The notes beneath the pieces are model-generated. The model saw only the letters and a list, made by a program, of their open reading frames with translations. It did no database searches and had not been told where the DNA came from. A program made the translations under genes and the position numbers. Positions 40,793 through 49,303 of a DNA stretch of 64,000 nucleotides are shown here, piece after piece. The DNA lies in NCBI GenBank assembly GCA_038323835.1, contig JBBQHI010000010.1, positions 1 through 64,000 on the forward strand, read 5' to 3'. This DNA is from JACVRW01 sp038323835 (GTDB lineage: Bacteria > Actinomycetota > Thermoleophilia > Solirubrobacterales > Thermoleophilaceae). Numbering within the stretch: the stretch's first letter is position 1; the number at the start of each line of letters is the position of its first letter.

Positions 40793-42538
40793 CTAGGCCG
40801 TCCGGCGGGAGGATGCCCCGGCGCCCTCCGCGCGTAGTGCGGGGACCGCCACGGTCACCGTGGTGCCCGTTCCGGCCGACGATTCCACGCTCAGCTCTCC
40901 GCCCACGAGCGAGACCCGCTCGCGCATGCCCAGCAGGCCGAAGCCCTCGCTGCGCCGGGTCGGGTCGAAGCCGCGCCCGTCGTCGTGGATGGTGAGCGTC
41001 ACGCGGCCCGCGTCCTCCAAAACCTCGATGTCCACGCGCTCCGCGTCCGCGTGCTTGACCACGTTTGTGAGCGCCTCCTGGACGATCCGGAAGATCGCGC
41101 TCTCCACCTCCGCGACGGGACGTGACGAAGCACGTCCCTGCTCGTAGGCGAGGTCCACATGAGCGCGGATGTCGAGCCCCGACGTGGCGCCGGTGCGCTT
41201 GATGAGCGCGTCGAGGGCCGGCCCGGTCCCCAGCTCGTCGAGCGCCGCCGGCCGCAGCTCGGTGATGAGACCCTGAAGCCCGCCGATCGAGAGCTGGATC
41301 TGATCCACCGCTCGGTCGATGGCGTCCATCACCACGGCCTGCCGGTCCGACTGCCGGGCCCCCTGGAGCAGCACGTTGAGGGCTCCCAGCTCCTGGAGTG
41401 TCTCGTCGTGCAGCTCGCGCGCCCAGCGGCGCCGCTCCTGCTCCGAGGCCTCCACCGAGTTTCGAAGGCGCTCGTTCTCCACGGACTGGGCGGTGGCAAT
41501 GGCGATGGCGGCGCTGGCCGCGAACGAGGAGAGGAGGTGCTCGTCGTCGGCCTCGAACGCAGGGCCGCCGCTCAGGCGGTCGAAGGCCACCACGAGCCCC
41601 TGCGTGCCCATGCGGAAGCGGAGCGGCGCGAGTAGCGCCGAGGTGGCGCCCTCCCCGAGCCTCCCCAGGCCGTGGCTCATGCGGCTCGCGAGATCCGCGA
41701 TGCGCTCAGAGGACCCTCCTCTGAGCGCGGTGCCGGCAACCGTCCCCGCGCTCGCCACGACCTGGCCCACCATCGCGTCCACGGACTCGCCCGCCGCCGC
41801 CACCACCCGCGCCTGCCCGTCCTGTTCGAGCACCACCACAAGGGAGCGGGCTCCGAGCAGGGAGCGTGCACGTTTCACCACCAGATCGAGCACCCGCTCG
41901 AGGTCGGTCTCGGCGCCCACCGATTGAGCGATCGCGGCCGTGGCCTCGAGCCCGCGCACGGCTCGCTCCAGCTCGGCGTGACGGCTCTGAAGGCTCGTGT
42001 ACAGCCGGGCGTTGTCGATGGCGATCGCGGCCCAGCCGGACAGCACCATCGCCGACTCCAGGTCGCGCTCGTCGAAGTCCTCTCCGTTCTCCTTGTCGGT
42101 GAGGTAGAGGTTGCCGTAGACCTCTTTGCGGATCCGGATCGGCACGCCCAGGAACGTCTTCATGGGCGGGTGCTCGGGAGGGAATCCGTAGGAGTGGGGA
42201 TGCGCGGTCACGTCGTGCAGGCGCAGGGGCTCGGGGCGGCGGATCAGCTCGCCGAGCACCCCGTGCCCGTGCGGGAGCGGACCGATCCGGTGCCGCTGCT
42301 CCTCGCCGATGCCCACGAATAGAAAGCGCGCCAGCTCTTCCTTTTCATCGTCGAGGACGCCGATCGCCGCGTAATGGGCGCCGGTGAGCTCGCGGGCGGT
42401 GCGCAGGACGGTGTCGAGCACCGACTCGAGGTCGAGCTCTGCCACGAGGGTCCGGCCAACGTCGAGGAGCCGGCGAAGCTCCGTTTCGCTGAGCCGGGTC
42501 CCCGCGGCGAGGGCCTTGTCACCGCTGGCGTCCCGCAC
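40793..42538 (-). CDS. DosS/DevS-like GAF-GAF sensor histidine kinase
   Basis: 581 residues, nearly the length of mycobacterial DosS. First GAF about 25-180, with LPHGHGVLGELIRRPEPLRLHD-type sequence and FPPEHPPMKTFLGVPIRI. From memory, the His of HPPM corresponds to the haem-binding His149 of DosS. Second GAF about 195-350. HisKA_3 H-box RRRWARELHDETLQELG near 395. ATPase motifs DDGRGFD and GFGLLGMRERV. It would sense O2, NO or CO and phosphorylate a NarL-type regulator. GTG nine bases after TACGCT. Confidence 0.92.
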   Translation of the reverse strand: MRDASGDKALAAGTRLSETELRRLLDVGRTLVAELDLESVLDTVLRTARELTGAHYAAIGVLDDEKEELARFLFVGIGEEQRHRIGPLPHGHGVLGELIRRPEPLRLHDVTAHPHSYGFPPEHPPMKTFLGVPIRIRKEVYGNLYLTDKENGEDFDERDLESAMVLSGWAAIAIDNARLYTSLQSRHAELERAVRGLEATAAIAQSVGAETDLERVLDLVVKRARSLLGARSLVVVLEQDGQARVVAAAGESVDAMVGQVVASAGTVAGTALRGGSSERIADLASRMSHGLGRLGEGATSALLAPLRFRMGTQGLVVAFDRLSGGPAFEADDEHLLSSFAASAAIAIATAQSVENERLRNSVEASEQERRRWARELHDETLQELGALNVLLQGARQSDRQAVVMDAIDRAVDQIQLSIGGLQGLITELRPAALDELGTGPALDALIKRTGATSGLDIRAHVDLAYEQGRASSRPVAEVESAIFRIVQEALTNVVKHADAERVDIEVLEDAGRVTLTIHDDGRGFDPTRRSEGFGLLGMRERVSLVGGELSVESSAGTGTTVTVAVPALRAEGAGASSRRTA

Positions 42539-42547
42539 GAATTGTCG

Positions 42548-42553
42548 AGCGTA
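42548..42553 (-). promoter_or_regulatory. -10 box of the DosS-like kinase gene
   Basis: TACGCT on the minus strand, nine bases before the GTG at 42538. Confidence 0.45.
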
Positions 42554-42600
42554 GCTGCTCAGGCCATGCGATTGGATGGTCCTCGACTGGCGCCGGGCCC

Positions 42601-42606
42601 TACCCT
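42601..42606 (+). promoter_or_regulatory. -10 box of the truncated USP gene
   Basis: TACCCT, seven bases before the ATG at 42614, which opens only a ten-codon frame (MSDETRVRRG). Confidence 0.45.
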
Positions 42607-42613
42607 CGACGCC

Positions 42614-43376
42614 ATGAGCGACGAAACGCGAGTTCGACGCGGGTGAGGCGGCCCGTGCGCGCGGGGTGTCCGAGCAGGGCGCTCGCCTGGCGACCGACGC
42701 GGGGTTCGACGCGGAGGCGCTCGTGGTCCGCGGTAGGCCGAACGTGTGGCCGGGGCTGCTCGAGGTCGCCGGCGAGCGGGAGGCGGCGGCCGTCGTGGTG
42801 GGCTCGCGGGGGCTCGGCGCGGTGAGGTCCGTGCTGTCCGGGAGCGTGTCCTCCGGGCTCCTCCATTACGGCGGGCGCCCGGTGTTGATCGTGCCGCGCG
42901 GCGCCGCGGAGGGCGCCGGCGGGCCGGTGATCCTCGCCTTCGACGGCTCCGAGCACGCCCTGCGCGCGATCGAGATCGCGGCCGAGCTCCTGGGTGAGCG
43001 CGAGGTGATCGTCCAGACGGTGTGGACCTCGTACCGGGTCACGGTCTCATCGGGCGACATCGGGATCCCCGCGGCGGTGGCGGCGACGCGCGCGGAGACG
43101 CTGGATGATGAACTCGAGGCGAGGGCTCGGCGGACCGCCGAAGAGGGGGCGGCAGCGGCCGCGGCGGCCGGCCTGCGCGCCCGGGCGGAGGCGGTGGTGG
43201 AGCACGAGAGCATCTATCGCACGCTCCTCGACAGCGCTCGTGATCGTGACGCCGCGGCCGTGGTGGTCGGCTCACGTGGGCAGTCCGTGATGGCGGCGGC
43301 TCTGGTCGGGAGCGTGGCCGGCGGCCTCGTGCACCATGCTCACGTGCCCCTCCTCGTGGTGCCCCCGCCGCGCTGA
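42614..43376 (+). pseudogene. Universal stress protein with 5' deletion
   Basis: Promoter and ATG are intact, but MSDET stops after ten codons. The USP frame then starts in the middle of domain 1 (EFDAGEAARARGVSEQGARL), lacking its first strand and DGS motif. Domain 1 still ends GSRGLGAVRSVLSGSVSSGLL. Domain 2 is complete (VILAFDGSEHALRA ... GSRGQSVMAAALVGSVAGGLV). Translation could begin at GTG 42666 to give 236 residues. The join looks like an out-of-frame deletion of about 60 codons. Confidence 0.7.
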
Positions 43377-43489
43377 CGAGGATCGGGGCGCCTGCGGCTT
43401 TTCCGCGACGGGGTCGCGGTTGGCCCCCGATGGCGAGGACGGCGATCCGTCATACGGTCGTTCCTCCTGATCCACCACGGGGGAGTCAA

Positions 43490-44527
43490 GTGTCAATTCG
43501 CGTCGCCATCAACGGCTTCGGCCGAGTCGGAAGAGCGCTCCTGCGCTCCGCGCACCAGAGCGGGGCCGGCATCGAGATAGTGGCCATAAACGACGTGACC
43601 GACGCCGAGACGCTGGCGGCGCTGCTGCGCCACGACTCCGTGTACCGCGCGTTTCCGGGAGAGGTCGGCTCGAGCGAGGGCGCCATCACCATCGACGGAA
43701 CCGAGATCCCCGTCCTGTCCGAGGAGGACCCGGCACGGCTGCCCTGGGCCGATCTCGGCGTGCAGGTCGTGATCGAGTCCACCGGGCGCTTTCGCACGCG
43801 CGAGGCGGCCGGCAGGCACCTCACAGCGGGCGCGGACAAGGTGATCATCTCGGCCCCGGCGAAGGGCAGCGAGCCCGTGGACGCCGACCTGGTGCTCGGG
43901 GTGAACTTCGACGAGGTGTACGACCCCGAGCAGCACCGGATCGTGACCAACGCGTCGTGCACCACCAACTGCCTGGCTCCGGTGGCGAAGGTGCTGCACG
44001 AGACCGTGGGTATCCGCCACGGGCTTATGACGACGATCCACGCCTACACGGCCGACCAGAACCTGCTCGACGGCCCGCACAAGGACCTCCGCCGGGCCCG
44101 GGCCGGCGCGATCAACCTCGTCCCGACCACGACGGGCGCGGCGAAGGCCGTGGGACGCGTGATCCCCGAGCTCGAGGGAAAGCTGCACGGCTACGCCGTC
44201 AGGGTTCCGCTGCCCACCGGCTCGCTGGTGGACCTCACGATCGAGGCCGAGCGCGAGACGAGCGTCGACGAGGTGAACGCCGCGTTTCGCGAGCGCGCCG
44301 ACACCGGGGCGCTCGAGGGGATCCTCGCCTACAGCGAGGAGCCCATGGTGGCCACGGACATAGTCGGGTCCTCCTATTCCTCCGTCTTCGATGCGCCGCT
44401 CACGAGCGTCATCGACGGCACCCAGGTCAAGGTCGTGGCCTGGTACGACAACGAGTGGGGGTACTCGACCCGGCTCGTGGAGCTGGCCGAGCGCATGCTC
44501 GTGCCGGTGGCCGCGGGCGCGCGCTGA
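43490..44527 (+). CDS. gap: Glyceraldehyde-3-phosphate dehydrogenase, type I
   Basis: 345 residues. VAINGFGRVGRALLRSA, active-site ASCTTNCLAP with Cys157, WYDNEWGYSTRLVEL near the C-terminus. NAD preference is suggested by the ND pair (AINDV) after strand 2. GTG start with GGGGGAG upstream; a TACGGT box lies near 43453. It is the first gene of gap-USP-flavodoxin, so this copy is probably tied to the stress/fermentation programme. Confidence 0.94.
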   Translation: MSIRVAINGFGRVGRALLRSAHQSGAGIEIVAINDVTDAETLAALLRHDSVYRAFPGEVGSSEGAITIDGTEIPVLSEEDPARLPWADLGVQVVIESTGRFRTREAAGRHLTAGADKVIISAPAKGSEPVDADLVLGVNFDEVYDPEQHRIVTNASCTTNCLAPVAKVLHETVGIRHGLMTTIHAYTADQNLLDGPHKDLRRARAGAINLVPTTTGAAKAVGRVIPELEGKLHGYAVRVPLPTGSLVDLTIEAERETSVDEVNAAFRERADTGALEGILAYSEEPMVATDIVGSSYSSVFDAPLTSVIDGTQVKVVAWYDNEWGYSTRLVELAERMLVPVAAGAR

Positions 44528-44541
44528 GCAGAGGGACGGGG

Positions 44542-45417
44542 ATGTACCGCAACGTCATCGTCGGGTACGACGGCACCAACGAGGCACGCGACGCGCTCGC
44601 GCTGGCCGGGGTGCTGAGGGCCCGCGAGGGAATGATCACGGCGGCGTGCGTGCCGGCTGAGCCGGACAGCACGGGAGTGGAGCGCACGCTTGCGCCGCTG
44701 GACGGCGACACCGCCGCGCCCCCCTGGCTGCGCACCATGCGTCTCGCCGGAGCTGCCGGTGGGGAAGAACTGGGACGCCTGGTCCACGACACCGGGGCGG
44801 ATCTGTTCGTGCTCGGCTCTTCGGGACGCGGCGACCCGGGCAGGACCCTCGCGGGGCCGGTGGGACGCCGGCTGGTGTTCGGCAGCCCGTGCCCGGTGGT
44901 CGTGGCGCCGCGGGGCTTCCGCGAGCGCGCAGAGGCCCCGCGGGTGGTGACGATCGCCTTCGAGGGCTCGGACGAGGCGGCGAGCGCGGTGGACGAGGGC
45001 GTTCGCCTCGCGCGCTCGCTGGGAGCCGGGGTGACGCTGCTGAGCCTCGTGCCGCCGCCACCCGTCTGGGCGTTGAACGCGGGTGCGGATGAGGGCTACA
45101 GCCGCGGCGACGTGGAGCACCATCACCTCAGCGCGTTCGTGCGGGTGCTGGCCGATGCCCTGGCGCTGGTTCCCGCCGAGATGCACGCCGAGGGGCGGCT
45201 GCTCGAGGGCCGGCCCGTCGCCGCGCTGCGGGAGGAGGTCAAGCGCGGAGGCGACCTGCTGATCCTGGCCTCGCCCGGCGTCAGGCCCGCGGCGGGCGTC
45301 AGGCCGGGGAGGACGGCGATCGGGTTGATGCGCTCGTGTCCGTGCCCCGTCCTCCTGACGCCCACGGGAATCCGGCCGATGGCCGAGTCGCGGCCGTCGC
45401 ACACGGCCGCGCCGTGA
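44542..45417 (+). CDS. Universal stress protein, two domains, degenerate ATP motif
   Basis: 291 residues. Domain 1: VIVGYDGTNEARDALALAG ... GSSGRGDPGRTLAGPVGRRLV. Domain 2: VTIAFEGSDEAASAV ... ASPGVRPAAGVRPGRTAIGLM. Neither keeps the full G-2x-G-9x-G(S) pattern, so ATP binding may be lost in part. 14 bases after gap; its stop overlaps the flavodoxin gene as GTGA. Confidence 0.88.
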   Translation: MYRNVIVGYDGTNEARDALALAGVLRAREGMITAACVPAEPDSTGVERTLAPLDGDTAAPPWLRTMRLAGAAGGEELGRLVHDTGADLFVLGSSGRGDPGRTLAGPVGRRLVFGSPCPVVVAPRGFRERAEAPRVVTIAFEGSDEAASAVDEGVRLARSLGAGVTLLSLVPPPPVWALNAGADEGYSRGDVEHHHLSAFVRVLADALALVPAEMHAEGRLLEGRPVAALREEVKRGGDLLILASPGVRPAAGVRPGRTAIGLMRSCPCPVLLTPTGIRPMAESRPSHTAAP

Positions 45418-45965
45418 CCGCGAGCGCCGTGTCCACCGTCCTTATCGTCTACGCGAGCACCCACGGACATACGGCACGGGTGGCGTCCCGGATCGAGAGC
45501 GTGCTCGCCGTGCGGGGTGTCGACGTCGTGCTGTGCGACGTCGAGAACGCGGGCGAGCTGCGGCCGCTCGACCACAACGGCGCGATCGTGGCCGCGTCCG
45601 TCCATGGCGGCCGGCACCAGGCGGCGATCCTCGACTGGGTCAAGCATCACGCGGCGGGCCTGAACGGCATGCCCACGGCGTTCGTGTCGGTCTGCCTGGC
45701 GGCGGCCGACGACACGGATGAGGCCCGCTCCGCCACGCGCGAGTACATCGAGGACATGCAGGACGACACCGGCTGGACGCCCACCCGGTCGATCACGGTG
45801 GCGGGAGCACTCCAGTACCGGGAGTACGACTTCGTGACCCGCCTCGTGATGAGAATGCTGATGCGTCACGGGGAGCACCCCACGGACGTGACACAGGATT
45901 ACGACTACACCGACTGGGATGCGGTGGAGCGCTTCGCCCGCGACTTCAGCGAGCTTGCCGACTAA
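45414..45965 (+). CDS. Flavodoxin-like protein (HemG-type protoporphyrinogen oxidase family)
   Basis: 183 residues. FMN phosphate loop VLIVYASTHGHTARVA at the start, then VAASVHGGRHQAAILDWV and an AGALQYREYDF block, as in HemG. HemG oxidises protoporphyrinogen IX using menaquinone and works without oxygen, which suits the neighbourhood; another flavodoxin role is possible. GTG start coupled to the USP; the 3' end overlaps the CBS gene by four bases. Confidence 0.85.
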   Translation: MTASAVSTVLIVYASTHGHTARVASRIESVLAVRGVDVVLCDVENAGELRPLDHNGAIVAASVHGGRHQAAILDWVKHHAAGLNGMPTAFVSVCLAAADDTDEARSATREYIEDMQDDTGWTPTRSITVAGALQYREYDFVTRLVMRMLMRHGEHPTDVTQDYDYTDWDAVERFARDFSELAD

Positions 45966-46408
45966 CTTCCGCCCCAGGCCAGCACGCCGGCCAGATCCAG
46001 GGTCGAGAGGATGCCGACGGGATGCCCGTCGCCCGGCTGCACGACCACGAGATGGGCCACCTGCTCCTCCGTCATGAGTTGCGCCGCGCGGGTGGCGCTC
46101 TCCTCCGCCCGGATCGTCACGACCTTCGTGCGGGCCACCTCGCCCACCTTCCGGCGGTCCACGTCCTCGCCGGCGGCAGCCACCAGGTCCAGGTCGGACG
46201 CCACCCCCCACGATCCGCCCTCGAGCTCGAACACGACGATGCAGTGGATGCGATAGGTGGCCATCATTCGCGCGGCTTCGCGCAGCGACGTATCGGCGGT
46301 GCAGCTCACCACGCCCACGCGCATGGCGTCCAGAACGGTGGCGCTCTCGAACTTCGGAGCGAGGAAGGCGTGCTCGAGTGGAGCGCGGGTGGTTCCGCTG
46401 GGGCTCAT
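45962..46408 (-). CDS. CBS-domain protein
   Basis: 148 residues, two CBS repeats (VLDAMRVGVVSCTADTSLREAARMM and VGEVARTKVVTIRAEESATRAAQLM). Likely adenine-nucleotide-sensing regulator; the partner is unknown. ATG six bases after TAGGGT. Convergent with the flavodoxin gene with a four-base tail overlap (CTAA). Confidence 0.88.
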   Translation of the reverse strand: MSPSGTTRAPLEHAFLAPKFESATVLDAMRVGVVSCTADTSLREAARMMATYRIHCIVVFELEGGSWGVASDLDLVAAAGEDVDRRKVGEVARTKVVTIRAEESATRAAQLMTEEQVAHLVVVQPGDGHPVGILSTLDLAGVLAWGGS

Positions 46409-46414
46409 ACAAGG

Positions 46415-46420
46415 ACCCTA
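46415..46420 (-). promoter_or_regulatory. -10 box of the CBS gene
   Basis: TAGGGT on the minus strand, six bases before the ATG at 46408. Confidence 0.5.
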
Positions 46421-46536
46421 CGATCGATCGGGACGCGGGCCATCGGGTGTCCGCGCTGATCGTGCTAAGTAGTCCCCACGGACGCTGAAAGCCGGCGTGA
46501 ACGAGTCACCAGCTGGGCAAAGGGAGGCGGACCGGG

Positions 46537-46624
46537 GTGAACCCCGGCGTTCTCGGCGCCGTGTCCCGTCTATCTGCTCCTCGTCGCCGCCACGGTGACC
46601 GGCCTGTACATCGGCCTGCCGTGA
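46537..46624 (+). pseudogene. Small membrane ORF interrupted by one extra base
   Basis: A GGGAGG ribosome site precedes GTG 46537, which encodes VNPGVLGAVS. The same sequence shifted by one base after GTGTCC encodes VYLLLVAATVTGLYIGLP and a TGA at 46622-46624. Together they would be a 28-residue single-helix protein. Either a frameshift (or sequencing error) broke it, or the shift is real recoding, or the match is chance. Confidence 0.35.
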
Positions 46625-46648
46625 GGGGATGGGAGAGCTCCGATCCCC
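46625..46648. promoter_or_regulatory. Hairpin/dyad upstream of the PfkB kinase gene
   Basis: GGGGAT-G-GGAG-AG-CTCC-G-ATCCCC, ten pairs with one mismatch, directly after the small ORF stop and about ten bases before the -10 of the next gene. It could terminate the upstream transcript or be an operator over the -35 region. Confidence 0.4.
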
Positions 46649-46657
46649 CGCGTCCGC

Positions 46658-46664
46658 TTAGCTT
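46658..46664 (+). promoter_or_regulatory. -10 box of the PfkB kinase gene
   Basis: TTAGCTT; read as TTAGCT or TAGCTT it lies five to six bases before the GTG at 46670. Confidence 0.4.
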
Positions 46665-46669
46665 CGCGC

Positions 46670-47584
46670 GTGGCTCGCGTCACGGTCTTCGGGCCGAACC
46701 CCCTCCTGAGCGTGATCATCGAGGCGCGTGGCGACGGTGCCGACGACGTGCATCTCCACGCCGGCGGCCAGGGCGTATGGGTTTCACGCACGGCCATGGA
46801 GCTGGGCACGGCGACCACGCTTTGCGGCTTCATCGGAGGGGAGCCCGGCTCGCTCCTTCGGCCGCTGCTCGACGCGATGCCCTTCGAATGCCGTCTGGTG
46901 GAGACGGCCGCGTCCGCGGGATGCCTGGTGATCGACACGCGACCGGGCGAGCGGGAGGTGGTGGCGAGCGTGTATAGCGACGCCGTGTCGCGGCACGAGG
47001 TCGACGACCTGTTCTCGATCACGTGTGCCAACGCGCTGTCGAGCGGAGCGCTGGCCGTGTGCAATCCCTGGCCCGGGGAGCTGATTCCGCTCGAGATCTA
47101 CGCGAACCTCGTGTCCGACGCGCGGGCCAACGGCGTGCCGGTGCTCGTGGACCTCTCGAGCCCGCGCCTGGACAGCGCGCTCGAGGGACGGCCCGACGTG
47201 GTGAAAATCAATGACTGGGAGCTGGCCGAGTACATCAGCGGCCCGGTGGACGGCCCGCGCCTGCGGGCCGCGGCCGAGCTGCTGCTCGAACGTGGCGCGG
47301 GCGCGGCGGTGATCACCCGCGGGGGTGACCCCGCGCTCGCCGTGACTCGGGACGACGCCTGGGAGCTCGTGCCGCCGAGGCTAGATCGCGGCTTCCGTGA
47401 GGGGTGCGGCGATTCCATGCTCGGGGCGATGGCGGCCACGCGCGCCTCAGGCGGAGATCTCGAGCGGATGCTCATCGTCGGAGCCGCCGCGGGCGCGGCG
47501 TGCTTCCTGCGCCACGGGCTGGGCAGTCCGACGCGACCGGTGATCGAGGAGCTGGCCGCCCGTGTCGAGTTGCGCCGGCTCTAG
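46670..47584 (+). CDS. PfkB-family kinase (1-phosphofructokinase/tagatose-6-phosphate kinase-like)
   Basis: 304 residues. VTVFGPNPLLSVII at the N-terminus is of the FruK/LacC/PfkB type; DVVKINDWELAEY and the catalytic GCGDSMLGAM (Asp248) follow. The usual T-x-N-P-A-x-D start is changed. A pfkB gene beside USPs also occurs in the mycobacterial DosR regulon (Rv2029c). It would phosphorylate fructose-6-phosphate or a related sugar phosphate. CTAG stop shared with the PHP gene. Confidence 0.87.
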   Translation: MARVTVFGPNPLLSVIIEARGDGADDVHLHAGGQGVWVSRTAMELGTATTLCGFIGGEPGSLLRPLLDAMPFECRLVETAASAGCLVIDTRPGEREVVASVYSDAVSRHEVDDLFSITCANALSSGALAVCNPWPGELIPLEIYANLVSDARANGVPVLVDLSSPRLDSALEGRPDVVKINDWELAEYISGPVDGPRLRAAAELLLERGAGAAVITRGGDPALAVTRDDAWELVPPRLDRGFREGCGDSMLGAMAATRASGGDLERMLIVGAAAGAACFLRHGLGSPTRPVIEELAARVELRRL

Positions 47585-48315
47585 GATCGCACGCCGAAGG
47601 GGGGCTCCACGTCGTCTCCGCGCAGGATCGCCGCCGGCGCCTCGTGCGAGATCCAGTCGAGATGGCCGGCCACCGCCTCGGCCGCGGCGAGCCCGTGGAG
47701 CCCTGCAGACAGCCGGACCGGCCGGCCGCCCCTGGAGCTGTGGGCATCGCTGGCGATCAGGTGCACGAGTCCGTGCTCGGCGAGGTCCACGATCACCGGA
47801 GCGGCGTGCTCGTGCTCGAGCATCGCCGCCGTGACCTGCACGAGCGCCCCTCGCTCGACCAGGCGGGCGAGATTGCTTTTGAAGTCCTGATGCGCGTGTC
47901 GCTCGGGGTGAGCGATCACGCTGCGGAAGCCCCTTGCCGAGAGCGTGTCCACGGTCGTGTCGAGCGAGTCGCCGAGCGGGCCCGGCGCCGGCTCGAGCAG
48001 GATCCAGCGTCCCGCGCCCCCGAGCGAGACGGCGCCTAGCTCGGCGTCGCCCAGACCGGTCACAGCGGTCTCGGCCACCTCGCCACCGGCCACCCCACGG
48101 GTGGTCACGCCACGCCTCGCGAGCTCGGCGTTCAGCTCGGCCACCCTCCCGGCCAGCTCGCCGATCACCACATCGTGGTCGTGCCTGATGTGCGGGGTTG
48201 CGCAGATCAGGGTGATGCCGTCCGCGTCTGCCTCATGCCCCATGGCCACCGAGTCCTCGAGGTCGAGCGCGCCGTCGTCGAGCGCGGGAAGGATGTGGCA
48301 GTGCAGGTCGATCAC
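47581..48315 (-). CDS. PHP-type tyrosine-protein phosphatase family (CpsB/YwqE-like)
   Basis: 244 residues. IDLHCHILPALDDGA gives the first metal site; ATPHIRHDH, VIAHPERH and LIASDAHS give further His/Asp ligands of the three-metal PHP centre. Relatives dephosphorylate BY-kinases in capsule synthesis; no kinase is nearby, so another phosphoester substrate is possible. The ATG overlaps the upstream USP stop (ATGA). Confidence 0.88.
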   Translation of the reverse strand: MIDLHCHILPALDDGALDLEDSVAMGHEADADGITLICATPHIRHDHDVVIGELAGRVAELNAELARRGVTTRGVAGGEVAETAVTGLGDAELGAVSLGGAGRWILLEPAPGPLGDSLDTTVDTLSARGFRSVIAHPERHAHQDFKSNLARLVERGALVQVTAAMLEHEHAAPVIVDLAEHGLVHLIASDAHSSRGGRPVRLSAGLHGLAAAEAVAGHLDWISHEAPAAILRGDDVEPPFGVRS

Positions 48316-49214
48316 GCCGGCGCGTGCTCGGGCACGACGAGCACGGGCACGCTGCTGTGATGCATGAGCTCGCGCGAGACGCTTCGCAGCGTTGGATGGC
48401 CGAGCGCGCCGCCCGTGGCCCGGCAGCCGAGCACGAGCAGGTCGAAGTCGTTCGCGGCCCGGGCGATGGCCGCCGCGGGCTGGCCTTCGAGCAGCCGCCG
48501 CTCGACGTCGCCGGCTCCGCTCCGCTCGAGCATGGACTCAACCGCGGAGAGAAGCTGCTCTCCGTTGCTCCGTGACGGCGACTTCATGAAGCGCGATGGC
48601 GCCACGGAGAGCGCCACAAGGCGCCCGCCCAGGGTCGAGGTGAGCGACATCGCCTCCTGGAGGGCGCCAAGGCAGTCGGGACACCCGTCGACGGCCACCG
48701 CCACCCGCTCGAAGGGGTGCGGCACGCCATCGCGGAAGCCGAGTGGAGCCACGGCCACGGAGCACGGAGCCCGGAGCAGGAGCCGGGCCCCGGTGGTCCC
48801 CACCGCGACACGTCCGATCGGTCCGTGATGGGTCGATCCGAGCACGATCGCGCCCGCGCCCTCGCCGGCCGCGAGGTCGTGAAGGCCGCGCGAGGCGTTC
48901 GGCGCGGCCACGTCGCGTAGCCCCACCACATGGTCGGCGCCCCGGTTGGGGAGCACCTCGTCCACCACTCCCCGCAGCAGATGAAGCCGGTGCATCACGT
49001 CCTTCTGCCGGCCGCGATCGTTCATTCCGTATGGATGAAGGGTGTCGGACACGTGCGCGGCGATGAGCGGGTCGCTGCGGGCGGTGGCCAGGGCGTCCGC
49101 GAGGGCGAGCGCATCCCGGGATGCGTCCCGGCCGTCGTACCCGGCGATCACTGCCCGTGGCGACGGGCGGTCGGGGACGACCGTGTTGCCTATGGCTGGG
49201 GTGACTTCATCCAC
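48312..49214 (-). CDS. Universal stress protein, two domains
   Basis: 300 residues. Domain 1: VIAGYDGRDASRDALALAD ... GSTHHGPIGRVAVGTTGARLL. Domain 2: VAVAVDGCPDCLGALQEA ... GCRATGGALGHPTLRSVSREL. Both ATP motifs are degenerate (GT or RS in place of GS). The GTG at 49214 is the best start; the 12-bp palindrome AGCTTGCAAGCT (49222-49233) lies seven bases upstream and contains a CAAGCT box. Operon with the PHP phosphatase gene. Confidence 0.87.
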   Translation of the reverse strand: MDEVTPAIGNTVVPDRPSPRAVIAGYDGRDASRDALALADALATARSDPLIAAHVSDTLHPYGMNDRGRQKDVMHRLHLLRGVVDEVLPNRGADHVVGLRDVAAPNASRGLHDLAAGEGAGAIVLGSTHHGPIGRVAVGTTGARLLLRAPCSVAVAPLGFRDGVPHPFERVAVAVDGCPDCLGALQEAMSLTSTLGGRLVALSVAPSRFMKSPSRSNGEQLLSAVESMLERSGAGDVERRLLEGQPAAAIARAANDFDLLVLGCRATGGALGHPTLRSVSRELMHHSSVPVLVVPEHAPA

Positions 49215-49221
49215 TGACAAG

Positions 49222-49233
49222 AGCTTGCAAGCT
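49222..49233. promoter_or_regulatory. 12-bp palindrome upstream of the USP-PHP operon
   Basis: AGCTTGCAAGCT, a perfect palindrome seven bases before the GTG. It overlaps where a -10 would sit, so it may be an operator. Confidence 0.35.
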
Positions 49234-49278
49234 GCACCGCCGGCACGCAACCGGGATCCGCCCCGCTCCGCGTCGGGA

Positions 49279-49295
49279 GTTCCCCGCAGTACGAT
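49279..49295 (+). promoter_or_regulatory. GTTCCCCGC element and -10 box of the hydrogenase-subunit remnant
   Basis: GTTCCCCGC (49279-49287) is two bases before TACGAT (49290-49295), which lies eight bases before the ATG at 49304. Confidence 0.4.
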
Positions 49296-49303
49296 GCGCT
49301 GCC

